From Trichomonas vaginalis G3 (taxonomy: Eukaryota > Parabasalia > Trichomonadida > Trichomonadidae): DNA of 64,000 nucleotides. The DNA is taken from positions 32,131,896 through 32,195,895 of the forward strand of contig NC_067206.1 of the NCBI RefSeq assembly GCF_026262505.1, in the 5' to 3' direction. A model generated the notes under the pieces. The model was not told where the DNA came from. It did no database searches and worked only from the letters and a program-made list of their open reading frames with translations. The translations under genes were made by a program, and so were the position numbers. Position 1 is the first letter of the stretch, and the number at the start of each line of letters is the position of its first letter. Positions 38,907 to 48,636 of the stretch are shown in pieces.

Positions 38907-41900
38907 TCAGAACTTCAACTTACGAATAAAGCTTGTTTTAGTCGTTATTGAGAAGTTAAACTTTTCCTCAAATGCAGGTGTAGCAGACTTACATAAGTCA
39001 AATCCAATCTCTTGACCGTCATAAAGTGCTTTGTAAAGTTTCATTAAACTGAACTCAGAGTCTTTGTCATATGTTCCAACAGGTATGTGAATGTTCTTAT
39101 CTTCATTGTAATAGCATTGTATAGCTTCAGGAAACATTTCATTTGCTGTTAAAGCAAGGACGTCTTGTTTGACACCTTTGCAACGTGCATGGAATACAAC
39201 TTCATTTAAATCGTTAGTGAGTAAGTCTATGTAGGTCTTCTTTCCACAAAATATTGACTTGTATGCTAAACTTTGTTTTCCAGGTGTTATTTCTGCGAAG
39301 TCAGAATGAAATTGACCAAGGTTCTTTCCTATAAGTTCGCGACCGTATCTCTTCTTAAACTCTGCTGCAAGCTTTGGTATGTCTTCATTGAAAATATGCA
39401 TGCTATCACAGTCCTGGTAGAAGATTTGAAGTCCCATATCTTCTGCAGTACAGAATACTTCATTCATAATACGTTTTGACATAGATAGAATATTAACACC
39501 AAGTGGACAGAAGTTAAAGTGTCTGCAAATGCTTTTCGTTAGCTTGAAAATAGTTTTATCTGAACCATCCAAACCTTCGAACTTCACTATATGGTTGTAG
39601 TTTCTGATGGCATATCTTATAGCATCTTTGTCATTACTATGGTTATTTTTGACTCAATAGGAGATAGAATAGTTTTGCCATAAATACTGTTCAGAATGAG
39701 CTTTATATTTTCTTGCAAAGGATTTCCTTCTTTCTTATACTTTAACCTTAACTCAAACAACTTCTTTACTTCATCTCTTATTCTAATATCTCTGTTTCCA
39801 TCGTAATAGTATCCTTGCAACACTTCACATTTGACACCTTGATATTTTATGAGGTCTTGTAATGTTATATGGTCAACATACATTAAACAGCAAGTGTTTG
39901 AACTTCTGGGAACGTTAAGTTCTGGATTTAGTTCAGGGTCACAAACTATTAAAGGAAAGTGTCTATGTATGCCAATCTCTTTTATCTTAATGAGAACAAA
40001 GAAGCCAGACATAAACTTTTCACCAATGGGTTCCTTTTGGTCGTCATCGAATAAATGTCTCATGAGATACTCTGTGCTTAACATTTCTTTCTTCATAACC
40101 TTTGGAATACCTTCTAAAGTATAAAGTCTTGCTATAGCTGTGGATATAATGAAACAGCGTCGAAATCAGCAATGAGTTTCTCTTTACTCTTTTTGTTTAA
40201 TGTTATCTGACAACATACATCTTCCACCTTGAATGCATCTCGAAATAAACTCTCTTGGTTTATTTGAGAGGTCATATAAATTTCCATTCGGGAAGTACAC
40301 TCTGTTCTCAAATAATTTGTTAGCAATTGAACAAATACTAACGTAGTCATAAACGTTTAAATCAAATTCTTTCAATATGTCATTGCGGAACTTAACAAAA
40401 CCTTCTCTTAAAATTCTTACATCTTGTTTGCAATAAAATGTGCTATACTTTTCTAAGTCGAAGTGGTTTTCATCTATTCTGCAACCTTTGATGGAATCTA
40501 TGTTTTTCATGAACATATCCGCATCCCGGATAAACTTACATGCTTCAAAATGACACCAGTTCTGTTGTCATTTGCTAACAAAACACTGCTGTAGTAGTTG
40601 TATGGAAATACTTCTTTCGGTCCTGTTTGTAAGTTAAACATAGCAGGAAATAGTTTAAGCTTCTTATTTATAACACTGTAAGAGTCTTTTATAATAATTG
40701 CCCTTCCTTTATATAAGCCAGTTATTTGCATTGTTCGTGAACCTTTAATGATGGGAGTTCCTTTCACTTCTGTCATGTGTCTTAAGATGAAGTTTATATC
40801 ATAACTGAGGTTATGGAAATATATTAAACTCTTGTCAGGAAGTCGTTCCAAAAATTCTGTTGCACAGTTCTGACCCCAAATGCTTTCACTCACTGAACCA
40901 TCTTCACTGTCATAACAGATGTTAAAAGCTTTATGAAAGCCGTCTGTGCTACACTCAAAGTCAGCAAAGAAAACGTGCTCAGGAATGAACTTGCACTTAT
41001 TTTTATTTACTTCTTTTGACTCGGCTTTCTTCTTCAGTTGTACACAATACTTTGGAGCATATGTCAAATCTTTAAATGGTGCAAGGTTCTGTTTATATAA
41101 GTCAGTCGTATATGTGAAAAGTTCTCCATAAGAAATAGGTTCGAAATATTTGCACTCCCACAATGTTTTCATAACATCCATAACGGTGTTGTTCTATCAT
41201 AACGAACTACATATTTACTCTCTCTTGTATAAATCTTCATCTGTTTCTCAATGTTCATTCCACCACACTCCTTCAAGATTTCTTTGTAATTTCTGACGAA
41301 ATATGTTGTCATTGGTAATCTTTCGTTTAGCATGTAGTGGTCTTCAACAAGAAGTAAGTCAATAGTTCGAATAGTTTTACATTCTTTTGGTATGTATCTC
41401 TTTATTTCATTATGTCTTGAGTCATTGAAGTAACCAATGGTAACATTAAATGCTATACCTGTTGCATCAGAAATTTCTTGTACTTTACTTTGAGGAAAGT
41501 CTCTAACACGAATGACTTCTCTCATGTGGTCTAGTCTCTCATCTACTCCAGCCTGAATGCAAGCATAAACGAAACAATTGTCTTCTGTCATAAGTGTTGC
41601 AGTTCTTTTGTTCAAGTTCATTGAAGATTTGGTAGCGTTCAAGATTTATAGGTAATGTGCAAAGATACTTCCAGAACTGACCGCTTCTCTTCTTATAAAA
41701 CTTCTTTTCACCATTATCTTTCCAAAAGCTTTCTATAAGTGCTGGGTTTCCTGTTTGCTTAAGAGCTTCCAAAATGGCTTTCTGGTCATTTGTCAGTGTG
41801 CTTTCATCTCTATATGGTCTCTTTTTTGGTTTGCCTTTCTTTACATCTGACATCGTTAAGCCTTCATATTCTGTTAAATCATACATCTTTATTTCAGTAA

Positions 41901-42678
41901 GATTCTTTATGTTTGTCAAGAAGAAGTCATAGTGCATTTCAACAATACCTGCAGCATTTGCTTCTATCTCTGATATAAAGTTCTCCTTCAAGAGCTGATG
42001 TAGTAATGTTCCAATATTATTGAGGTTTAACGTAGAACATTCATACTTTCCACCAAGTTTATAACATACCATCCATCTCTGTTGTGAGTTTATTTTAATT
42101 TTCTCTAAGAGTCTCATGAAAACCTTACCGAAATGTTTGTGTAAGTAGTCTCTGTTTGGTTCATCTAAAGCTTCGATGTTAAAGTCAATGAGTCTATTGC
42201 CTGACTTCACATTTCTCTTCCTATTCTCTTCATCTTTCTTTAACCATCTCTCACCTTCTTTTGGTTTGTCGTCAATGGAACGAATGACATCGTTAGCTTT
42301 GCGAACTTGTTCTATAGCACTTTTAAACATCTCTCTTCTCTGTTGTTTCAGTGTGTCGTCTCTCTTTCGTGTTTTACCAACGTTTGCATTTGTTATGTCA
42401 TACATTTCTCTTCTAACTTCATGAGGTACTGAACGTCTATGATATAAGTCAATAGCAACGTCATTTAAAGGAAATGCTCTTGCATGGACTTCGTCCTCGC
42501 CGCGTTGCGGCTTTATGAACTCATGAATTCTATCATAACTTATTGCACCATTATAGTCTTTAATGAAGTCAGCGAGTGCTTTTTTGTTTGTTGCGTAATG
42601 CTTTGCAACATCTATGTTAGCTTCTGTAAGAAGTTGTTTTATTTCCGAGTGTTCTAACTTAGACAACTTCCGATACAT
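38907..42678 (-). pseudogene. polB: Protein-primed family B DNA polymerase, second copy
   Basis: Same footprint and motifs as 6734..10502. The N-terminal start MYRKLSKLEHSEIKQLLTEA is clear. In this copy exonuclease II (IYFHNLSYDINFIL) and motif C (FYQDCDSMHIF) are easy to read. Broken, but less than the first copy (about seven breaks). Confidence 0.92.
42486..42511. repeat. GC-rich mini double hairpin in polB, second copy
   Basis: Identical to 10310..10335. Confidence 0.75.
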
Positions 42679-42771
42679 CTTTAGTAGGAAATAAAAAAAA
42701 TATTTTTTGAAAAAATTAGATTAGATTTTTTTTAAAGTTATTTTTCAAAATAATTTAATATTTTTATTTTA

Positions 42772-43245
42772 ATGAAACACATGCAAGATTGCAAGTTCTT
42801 TTCATACAATGCTCTCGCTACTGCCATCAAGAATGAGTTCAATGGTGCTTCAAATGTTAATGTTATCTTTAATAAGAAGTTTGTGAAAGAATCTAAGTTC
42901 GGTCAGTATGTCAGACCATTAGCTATCGTCATTGACCGCAAACGTTATACTTCACAAGAGTTAGCAGTAGTTTTGAAACAAAAGAGTTTCTTCGTGAATG
43001 TCAAAGATACTCATTATACTGTCATAAAGAACTCTAACATTGACTTCTTCAGTATTGCTTTAAATCTTTCCGAACAGAAAGAATATAAGAAGGGTGAAAC
43101 AAATGTGAAATATTATCCTTCATCTCTGAAGACAATAACGAACAAAGATGTTATACAAAAGTTCTTACCAAAGGTTGAAGAAGCTTCTATTGACATTGAC
43201 GAAGGAAGTGAAATGGTTGAAGAAATTGACCCTGACGTTATTTGA
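42772..43245 (+). CDS. Unknown Maverick protein (157 residues), second copy
   Basis: Open in this copy. FNKKFVKESKFGQYVRPLAI and RKRYTSQELAVVLKQKSFFV suggest a small alpha/beta domain, ending in a Glu/Asp-rich tail. No family recognised. Confidence 0.65.
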   Translation: MKHMQDCKFFSYNALATAIKNEFNGASNVNVIFNKKFVKESKFGQYVRPLAIVIDRKRYTSQELAVVLKQKSFFVNVKDTHYTVIKNSNIDFFSIALNLSEQKEYKKGETNVKYYPSSLKTITNKDVIQKFLPKVEEASIDIDEGSEMVEEIDPDVI

Positions 43246-43263
43246 GCAAAAATATATTTTTGG

Positions 43264-43479
43264 TTAGTCTTCATATCGATATTTTACAACAATTCCCCAA
43301 TGTATAAACTTTTCATACGCTTTTTCATACGCTTTATATACCTTCAGAAATTTTGCATAATCTTTAGAAGCATTTAGATATTGTTTAAATGCTTTGTATG
43401 TCTTCAGAAATTTTGCATAATCTTTTACATGTTGTTCGTTCTCTTCTTCTGTCATGAGTTCCGAATATTCTAAATTCAT
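43264..43479 (-). CDS. Small protein with internal repeat, second copy
   Basis: 71 residues, open. The two DYAKFLK-x-YKA segments start at residues ~20 and ~39. Confidence 0.6.
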   Translation of the reverse strand: MNLEYSELMTEEENEQHVKDYAKFLKTYKAFKQYLNASKDYAKFLKVYKAYEKAYEKFIHWGIVVKYRYED

Positions 43480-43534
43480 GTTCTTTCATATGAGATAAAA
43501 TTTTATAAAAAAAATAAAATTAGCTTAGATTTTT

Positions 43535-44362
43535 TTATTCTTCCTCTTTGAAGTTATCGAAATATTCTGTTATTTTTTCCTTCAGTAATGTTAAGTCTTC
43601 TTTGAATGTAAGTATTGTACAACCTTTAATATCATAGTGTGTTTGAGGAAGAGTATTTTTGACAATTTCCTTTATTTGCTCATTCGGTGTCATTGAAATC
43701 GGTAAGTTTTCACGATAGAACCAGTTTCTGTCAGATTTATATATTTTAGCGAGGTCGTAAAAGCTCTTGTTGTTTCTTCTCACTAAATGTAACATAACCA
43801 TATCTTTATCTTCTTCATTTTCCAACTCTTCAGTATATATCATATACTTATAACTCTTTTCCTTTCCTTTTGGTACTGAACGCGGTATTCTTTTCTGTAT
43901 GCTTTTGTCTTTGGATTCAATGACTTCATCTTTTGCATGAAGTTTCTTTTCCATCTCTCCACGTTCTGCTTTATATAGTTCATCTAACATCATGAAAATA
44001 TAACAAGCATAACGAGGTGAAGCCCACATTGCTACAGCATTTACTAAAAGTCTATGAACATAATAACCTTTCAAACCAGGAGCCAAATTCTTGCGATTTT
44101 CATACGGAACCTCTTCCCCCGGTTTTCCGAGGGAAGCAATCATATGAGGAAATTCTTCTAAAAGTTCTTTTGTCTGTTGGTTTTCAAACCAATGGTATGC
44201 TTGCTTTGTAGAACGAAGAGCATTCATTATATTTTGCATTTGGTACATGTCATCTTTGACTGAACGAATGAGACGTAACTGTTTGTTATACTGTATGTAC
44301 TCGTATTCTTCATTTATGACTTCATGGACTATAACTGTTGTTGTGTTCTCTGATGTTGACAT
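43535..44362 (-). CDS. KilA-N-type protein with viral C-terminal domain, second copy
   Basis: 275 residues from MSTSENTTTV, open. KilA-N-like segment ~80-135 (KNLAPGLKGYYVHRLL, VAMWASPRYACYIFMMLDEL), charged linker ~136-165, C-terminal domain ~166-275 (YKYMIYTEEL, DRNWFYRENLPISMTP). Confidence 0.75.
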   Translation of the reverse strand: MSTSENTTTVIVHEVINEEYEYIQYNKQLRLIRSVKDDMYQMQNIMNALRSTKQAYHWFENQQTKELLEEFPHMIASLGKPGEEVPYENRKNLAPGLKGYYVHRLLVNAVAMWASPRYACYIFMMLDELYKAERGEMEKKLHAKDEVIESKDKSIQKRIPRSVPKGKEKSYKYMIYTEELENEEDKDMVMLHLVRRNNKSFYDLAKIYKSDRNWFYRENLPISMTPNEQIKEIVKNTLPQTHYDIKGCTILTFKEDLTLLKEKITEYFDNFKEEE

Positions 44363-44522
44363 TACTGTCTTTACATACAAAATAAAAAATTCGAAAAAAA
44401 TAAAAACTAACTTTATTTTTTCTGTCTTAAGGAAATTCATTATTTTTGTGCTGAATTCAATAAAAATATATTTTAGGGTAGAAGGTTAGATCTAACCCGA
44501 TATCTACCCTCATTTCTACCCT
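44363..44522 (-). promoter_or_regulatory. Promoter-plus-palindrome cassette, second copy (KilA-N/C gene)
   Basis: As 12185..12343, palindrome block 44475-44522. In this copy a second palindrome block follows at 44630-44677, with about 107 bases between them that include a GTCAGTCAGTCAG run, so the number of palindrome blocks varies between copies. Confidence 0.65.
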
Positions 44523-44629
44523 CATGAATTTTCATGAATTTTCATGAATTTTATATATTAATGTTTTCGTTAAGCCACTTTGTGCCGTCAGTCAGTCAGT
44601 TAATGAAATTTACACCAAAAATAATGTTT

Positions 44630-44677
44630 AGGGTAGATGGTTAGATCTAACCCGATATATAACCTCATTTCTACCCT
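44630..44677. repeat. Extra copy of the 48-bp palindrome block
   Basis: AGGGTAGATGGTTAGATCTA opens the block, which closes with CATTTCTACCCT. It lies just past the stop of the Cys-pair gene (44684). Confidence 0.75.
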
Positions 44678-44683
44678 CATTAT

Positions 44684-45627
44684 TTATAACCGTTTTACAT
44701 GGTAAACGTTATGAATTCGTGAGATTCTAAACAGTTTTGTAGCTTCTATTTCTTCGATGAGGATATCAAAAATTTTAACAATGCCGAAAGTTTCTTTATA
44801 CTTCTTCTTGACATCAGATAGAAGGAAATCGTCAGCAGTTGGATAGTTTTTGTTCAGAAATGCTAACATGTCCATTTTATCTTCTACCGGCTTCTCTGCC
44901 TCCCTCTTTAAATCTGCATAGTCGTTTCTCATTCTTTCTATCTCTTTTACTGAATAGTTATATTTCCTCATTGCTGCTTTACATTTAGAACATTGCGGAT
45001 TCATTTTTGCGTTATATTCTGAAACCTTACCTGCTAAAACAACTAAGGCGTCAATGGTTTTCTTTAAATCTGAAGCAGTTGGTTTTATCTGTTCATGCCA
45101 TACCTTACCTCTTCTGTCTTTATCTCTTATCTGCCATACACATTTTGCAACTAATGAAACAAAGTTGTCGTATGTCTTAAACTCCCCCGATTTATATATG
45201 TCAGAGATGTTCTTATATACCATGTCGCAATCTTTGTCCATAACTTTATGGTTGCAATGATATCCTAGAAACTCATAATTTACCTTTCGTATGAACTTCT
45301 TTATTTCTACTGAGTCAGTTGGTTTCACTTCTATTTCATCGAATTCAGGAATAGTGAGCTTTTGTTGCTGGATTTCAGGCAATTTGGTTAAATGGTCAAT
45401 AATGTCCTGCATTTCATAAAGATATTCTTCATTTTCTTCATCCTGTGCGGTACAGTCGAAATTACTTGTTAAAAGTTCTTGCTTTATTCTTTGTATTTCT
45501 GTTCCAAAACTATATGAAGAAGGAATGAAGTTTTTCATCTCTACTAACATAGATGTTGGATTCATGACTAACGAGTTTGGTGCTGTTGTTGTTTGAATTG
45601 TTGTGTTGTGCCGATTGTTGAAATCAT
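44684..45627 (-). CDS. Unknown Cys-pair protein, second copy (no mariner)
   Basis: About 314 codons, open, with the mariner site empty. Start MISTI; helical domain ~30-130; EFKTYDNFVSLVAKCVWQIR and DKDRRGKVWHEQIKPTASDL at ~150-190; the CSKC pair near 215; then coils. Family not recognised. Confidence 0.65.
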
Positions 45628-45758
45628 ATCTTTTATACAAAATAAAAAAAATAAATAAAAATAAAACTAACTTTATTTTTTTGTCTTAAGGAAATTCATG
45701 AAAATTCAAGAGGGTAGAAATGAGGGTAGAAATGAGGTTAGATCTAACCATCTACCCT
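45628..45758 (-). promoter_or_regulatory. Promoter-plus-palindrome cassette, second copy (Cys-pair gene)
   Basis: As 14590..14722, palindrome block 45711-45758. Confidence 0.65.
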
Positions 45759-45800
45759 AAACATTATTTTTGGTGAATTCAATAAAAATAAATGGTTCAT

Positions 45801-46463
45801 TTACTCACAATATTTTTGTACAAAACGACCCCAAACTTTTAACTTCTTTTCTGCAGCTTCTAATGCTATCTTAGCGAGTTCATATTCTCTAAATTCTCTC
45901 TTTAAATCTTCTTGTTCCCATTGGTCTAGTTCGTATGGAGAATCTCTATAACCATAACATATCTCACGTTCATGTTCTAATTGTTTTTCATGCATTTTTC
46001 TAACTTCTTCTTCAAACAAATGTTTTGCATTCTCTACTGTATCTTCGAGTTCTTCTTCATCTAACTTCTCATGAACTTTCTTGTCTATGGAGTCCATAAT
46101 TTTTCCAACTGCTATGCAATATTTTGGAGAAGCCCACATTGCTATATAGTTTATAAGTCTTGGGTCTACATACGTTCCTCTAACCTGTTTGATTTCATCA
46201 GGAATTCCTGCATGAATTTTGTATAAAAAGCAACCGCCGGAATTCAGACTGTTGCTATATTCTTCACAAAATGCCTTATAATACTCTTCCCAGGACTTAT
46301 TTTCCAACAACTTTCTAAAGTCTTTCCTAAACTGCTGACACATCTTTGTTGCATTAATGTAACCATCCTTGTCTCTACGTAAGACTTCAATACCGTTATA
46401 AGTGCCTTTTGTGAATGTTTCGCCATTATATTTGTTAGTGAATGTTTTTGCTTCGACTGACAT
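45801..46463 (-). CDS. KilA-N domain protein, tandem copy 1
   Basis: 220 residues from MSVEAKTF, open. Protein sequence identical to tandem copy 2 at 46642..47304. The KilA-N domain and helical tail are as described at 14764..15428. Confidence 0.9.
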   Translation of the reverse strand: MSVEAKTFTNKYNGETFTKGTYNGIEVLRRDKDGYINATKMCQQFRKDFRKLLENKSWEEYYKAFCEEYSNSLNSGGCFLYKIHAGIPDEIKQVRGTYVDPRLINYIAMWASPKYCIAVGKIMDSIDKKVHEKLDEEELEDTVENAKHLFEEEVRKMHEKQLEHEREICYGYRDSPYELDQWEQEDLKREFREYELAKIALEAAEKKLKVWGRFVQKYCE

Positions 46464-46599
46464 TTCTGTTCTTACATACAAAATAAAAAAATAAATAAAA
46501 ATAAAACTAACTTTATTTTTTCTATCTTAAGGAAATTCATGAAAATTCGTGAGGGTAGAAATGAGGGTAGAAATGAGGTTAGATCTAACCATCTACCCT
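46464..46599 (-). promoter_or_regulatory. Promoter-plus-palindrome cassette, KilA-N tandem copy 1
   Basis: Duplicated together with the gene. Palindrome block 46552-46599. Confidence 0.65.
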
Positions 46600-46641
46600 A
46601 AACATTATTTTTGGTGAATTCAATAAAAATAAATGGTTCAT

Positions 46642-47304
46642 TTACTCACAATATTTTTGTACAAAACGACCCCAAACTTTTAACTTCTTTTCTGCAGCTT
46701 CTAATGCTATCTTAGCGAGTTCATATTCTCTAAATTCTCTCTTTAAATCTTCTTGTTCCCATTGGTCTAGTTCGTATGGAGAATCTCTATAACCATAACA
46801 TATCTCACGTTCATGTTCTAATTGTTTTTCATGCATTTTTCTAACTTCTTCTTCAAACAAATGTTTTGCATTCTCTACTGTATCTTCGAGTTCTTCTTCA
46901 TCTAACTTCTCATGAACTTTCTTGTCTATGGAGTCCATAATTTTTCCAACTGCTATGCAATATTTTGGAGAAGCCCACATTGCTATATAGTTTATAAGTC
47001 TTGGGTCTACATACGTTCCTCTAACCTGTTTGATTTCATCAGGAATTCCTGCATGAATTTTGTATAAAAAGCAACCGCCGGAATTCAGACTGTTGCTATA
47101 TTCTTCACAAAATGCCTTATAATACTCTTCCCAGGACTTATTTTCCAACAACTTTCTAAAGTCTTTCCTAAACTGCTGACACATCTTTGTTGCATTAATG
47201 TAACCATCCTTGTCTCTACGTAAGACTTCAATACCGTTATAAGTGCCTTTTGTGAATGTTTCGCCATTATATTTGTTAGTGAATGTTTTTGCTTCGACTG
47301 ACAT
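46642..47304 (-). CDS. KilA-N domain protein, tandem copy 2
   Basis: Second member of an 841-bp tandem duplication that includes gene, promoter cassette and intergenic EcoRI-type GAATTCAATAAAAATAAATG. Only one copy exists in the first Maverick. The near-perfect identity of the pair implies a very recent duplication or gene conversion. Confidence 0.9.
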   Translation of the reverse strand: MSVEAKTFTNKYNGETFTKGTYNGIEVLRRDKDGYINATKMCQQFRKDFRKLLENKSWEEYYKAFCEEYSNSLNSGGCFLYKIHAGIPDEIKQVRGTYVDPRLINYIAMWASPKYCIAVGKIMDSIDKKVHEKLDEEELEDTVENAKHLFEEEVRKMHEKQLEHEREICYGYRDSPYELDQWEQEDLKREFREYELAKIALEAAEKKLKVWGRFVQKYCE

Positions 47305-47440
47305 TTCTGTTCTTACATACAAAATAAAAAAATAAATAAAAATAAAACTAACTTTATTTTTTCTATCTTAAGGAAATTCATGAAAATTCGTGAGGGTAGA
47401 AATGAGGGTAGAAATGAGGTTAGATCTAACCATCTACCCT
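47305..47440 (-). promoter_or_regulatory. Promoter-plus-palindrome cassette, KilA-N tandem copy 2
   Basis: Palindrome block 47393-47440, otherwise as 46464..46599. Confidence 0.65.
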
Positions 47441-47459
47441 AAACATTATTTTTGTTCAT

Positions 47460-47483
47460 GGGCTATGCCCGCCGCTTTGCGTC
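47460..47483. repeat. GC-rich mini double hairpin, intergenic, second copy
   Basis: GGGCTATGCCC directly followed by GCCGCTTTGCGTC, as at 15581. Confidence 0.65.
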
Positions 47484-47576
47484 TTAATGTTAAAATAAAT
47501 GGTACCATTAATGATATCATGACTGTTCTCGTTCATGTCTGATTTACATCTAATGAAAAAGTTTAGAAGAATTTTC

Positions 47577-48636
47577 TTATTCTTTCTGGCTTATTTTTAT
47601 CTTTCCAGTACTCCACTCTAATGGCCCCAGATGTGTTGGCTTCGACTCTCTCAAGTTCTTAGATGGTATAACATCTTCAACGCCTCCTTCATATCTTACT
47701 TTATAAGTGTCATCGTTTATGTTGTAGCCAAGTATTTCAATAACCACTCCTCGCTTTGCTTCGTCAATGGTTTCAGCAAGTTTGCCATTACTACTTTCAA
47801 CTAATTTATGACGAGGGTAAAACGCAATAGAGTCGTCAGCAGCTTTTATAAGATATCCATTACCTTGCGTAGAGTCTACGATATAATAATTTCGACTTAA
47901 CCTTAAACGTTTCTTTGTCAACGGTTTGTCGTCAAGAACTACACGAACTTTTGTTCCAGGAATGAGAGTAAATTGTGTTGAATTTCTGATATTTTGTGTT
48001 TGACTTCGTTTCTTTTGTATATACTTTTCTTCTTGTTGTTGTGTCATTGAATTTGGTGTATGTCCTGTTGTAGAATGCGTTGAGGAATTATATACTTCGA
48101 GAAAATGTTTCATTGTTTCTTCAGTAAAGTCTCGCTCTTGATTTAAATCTCTGAGAGTCCTTATGAAGCGGTTTATAATGCCGAGTATGTTATGGTTACG
48201 GTCTTCAGTAGTGTAGTGAGTTATGTTATGCTTAATGAGAAAATCTGTGATTTCATTGCTGAGGTATGCACCGTCTTGGTCTGATGTTAAAGTACTTGGG
48301 TTATGTTCTGCTACAAACTTTTGTAAAACTCTTAACACTTCACGAGTTCCTTTATTTTTCATTGGATATGCATATGCTTTACGAGTGTTAACATTTATGA
48401 TGATGAGGAATGGTTTATGTCCTCCTTTCTGCTTTGAATGAGAGTGTCAAATTGGTATGCGTCAGGAGTGTTGGAGTAAATTGGTAAAAAGTAGTCGTAA
48501 GGGTTTATTTTTGTTTGATGTACAACATTTTTGTCAAAGAACCTTTTCACTTCAGCTCTGTTAGTAAATCCCAACTTTTTGCTGCTTCATTGAACTTCTT
48601 AAATGACCTCCATGGATGTTGTTCGAATACTTCTTT
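47577..48636 (-). pseudogene. Retroviral-type integrase, second copy, with an element inserted in it
   Basis: Counterpart of 15685..16764. A palindrome-array transposon (48637..50839) has inserted near the N-terminal end of the gene. The LTSDQDGAYLSNEITDFLIK core segment and the chromo-like tail are readable. Also broken elsewhere (about three breaks). Confidence 0.88.
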
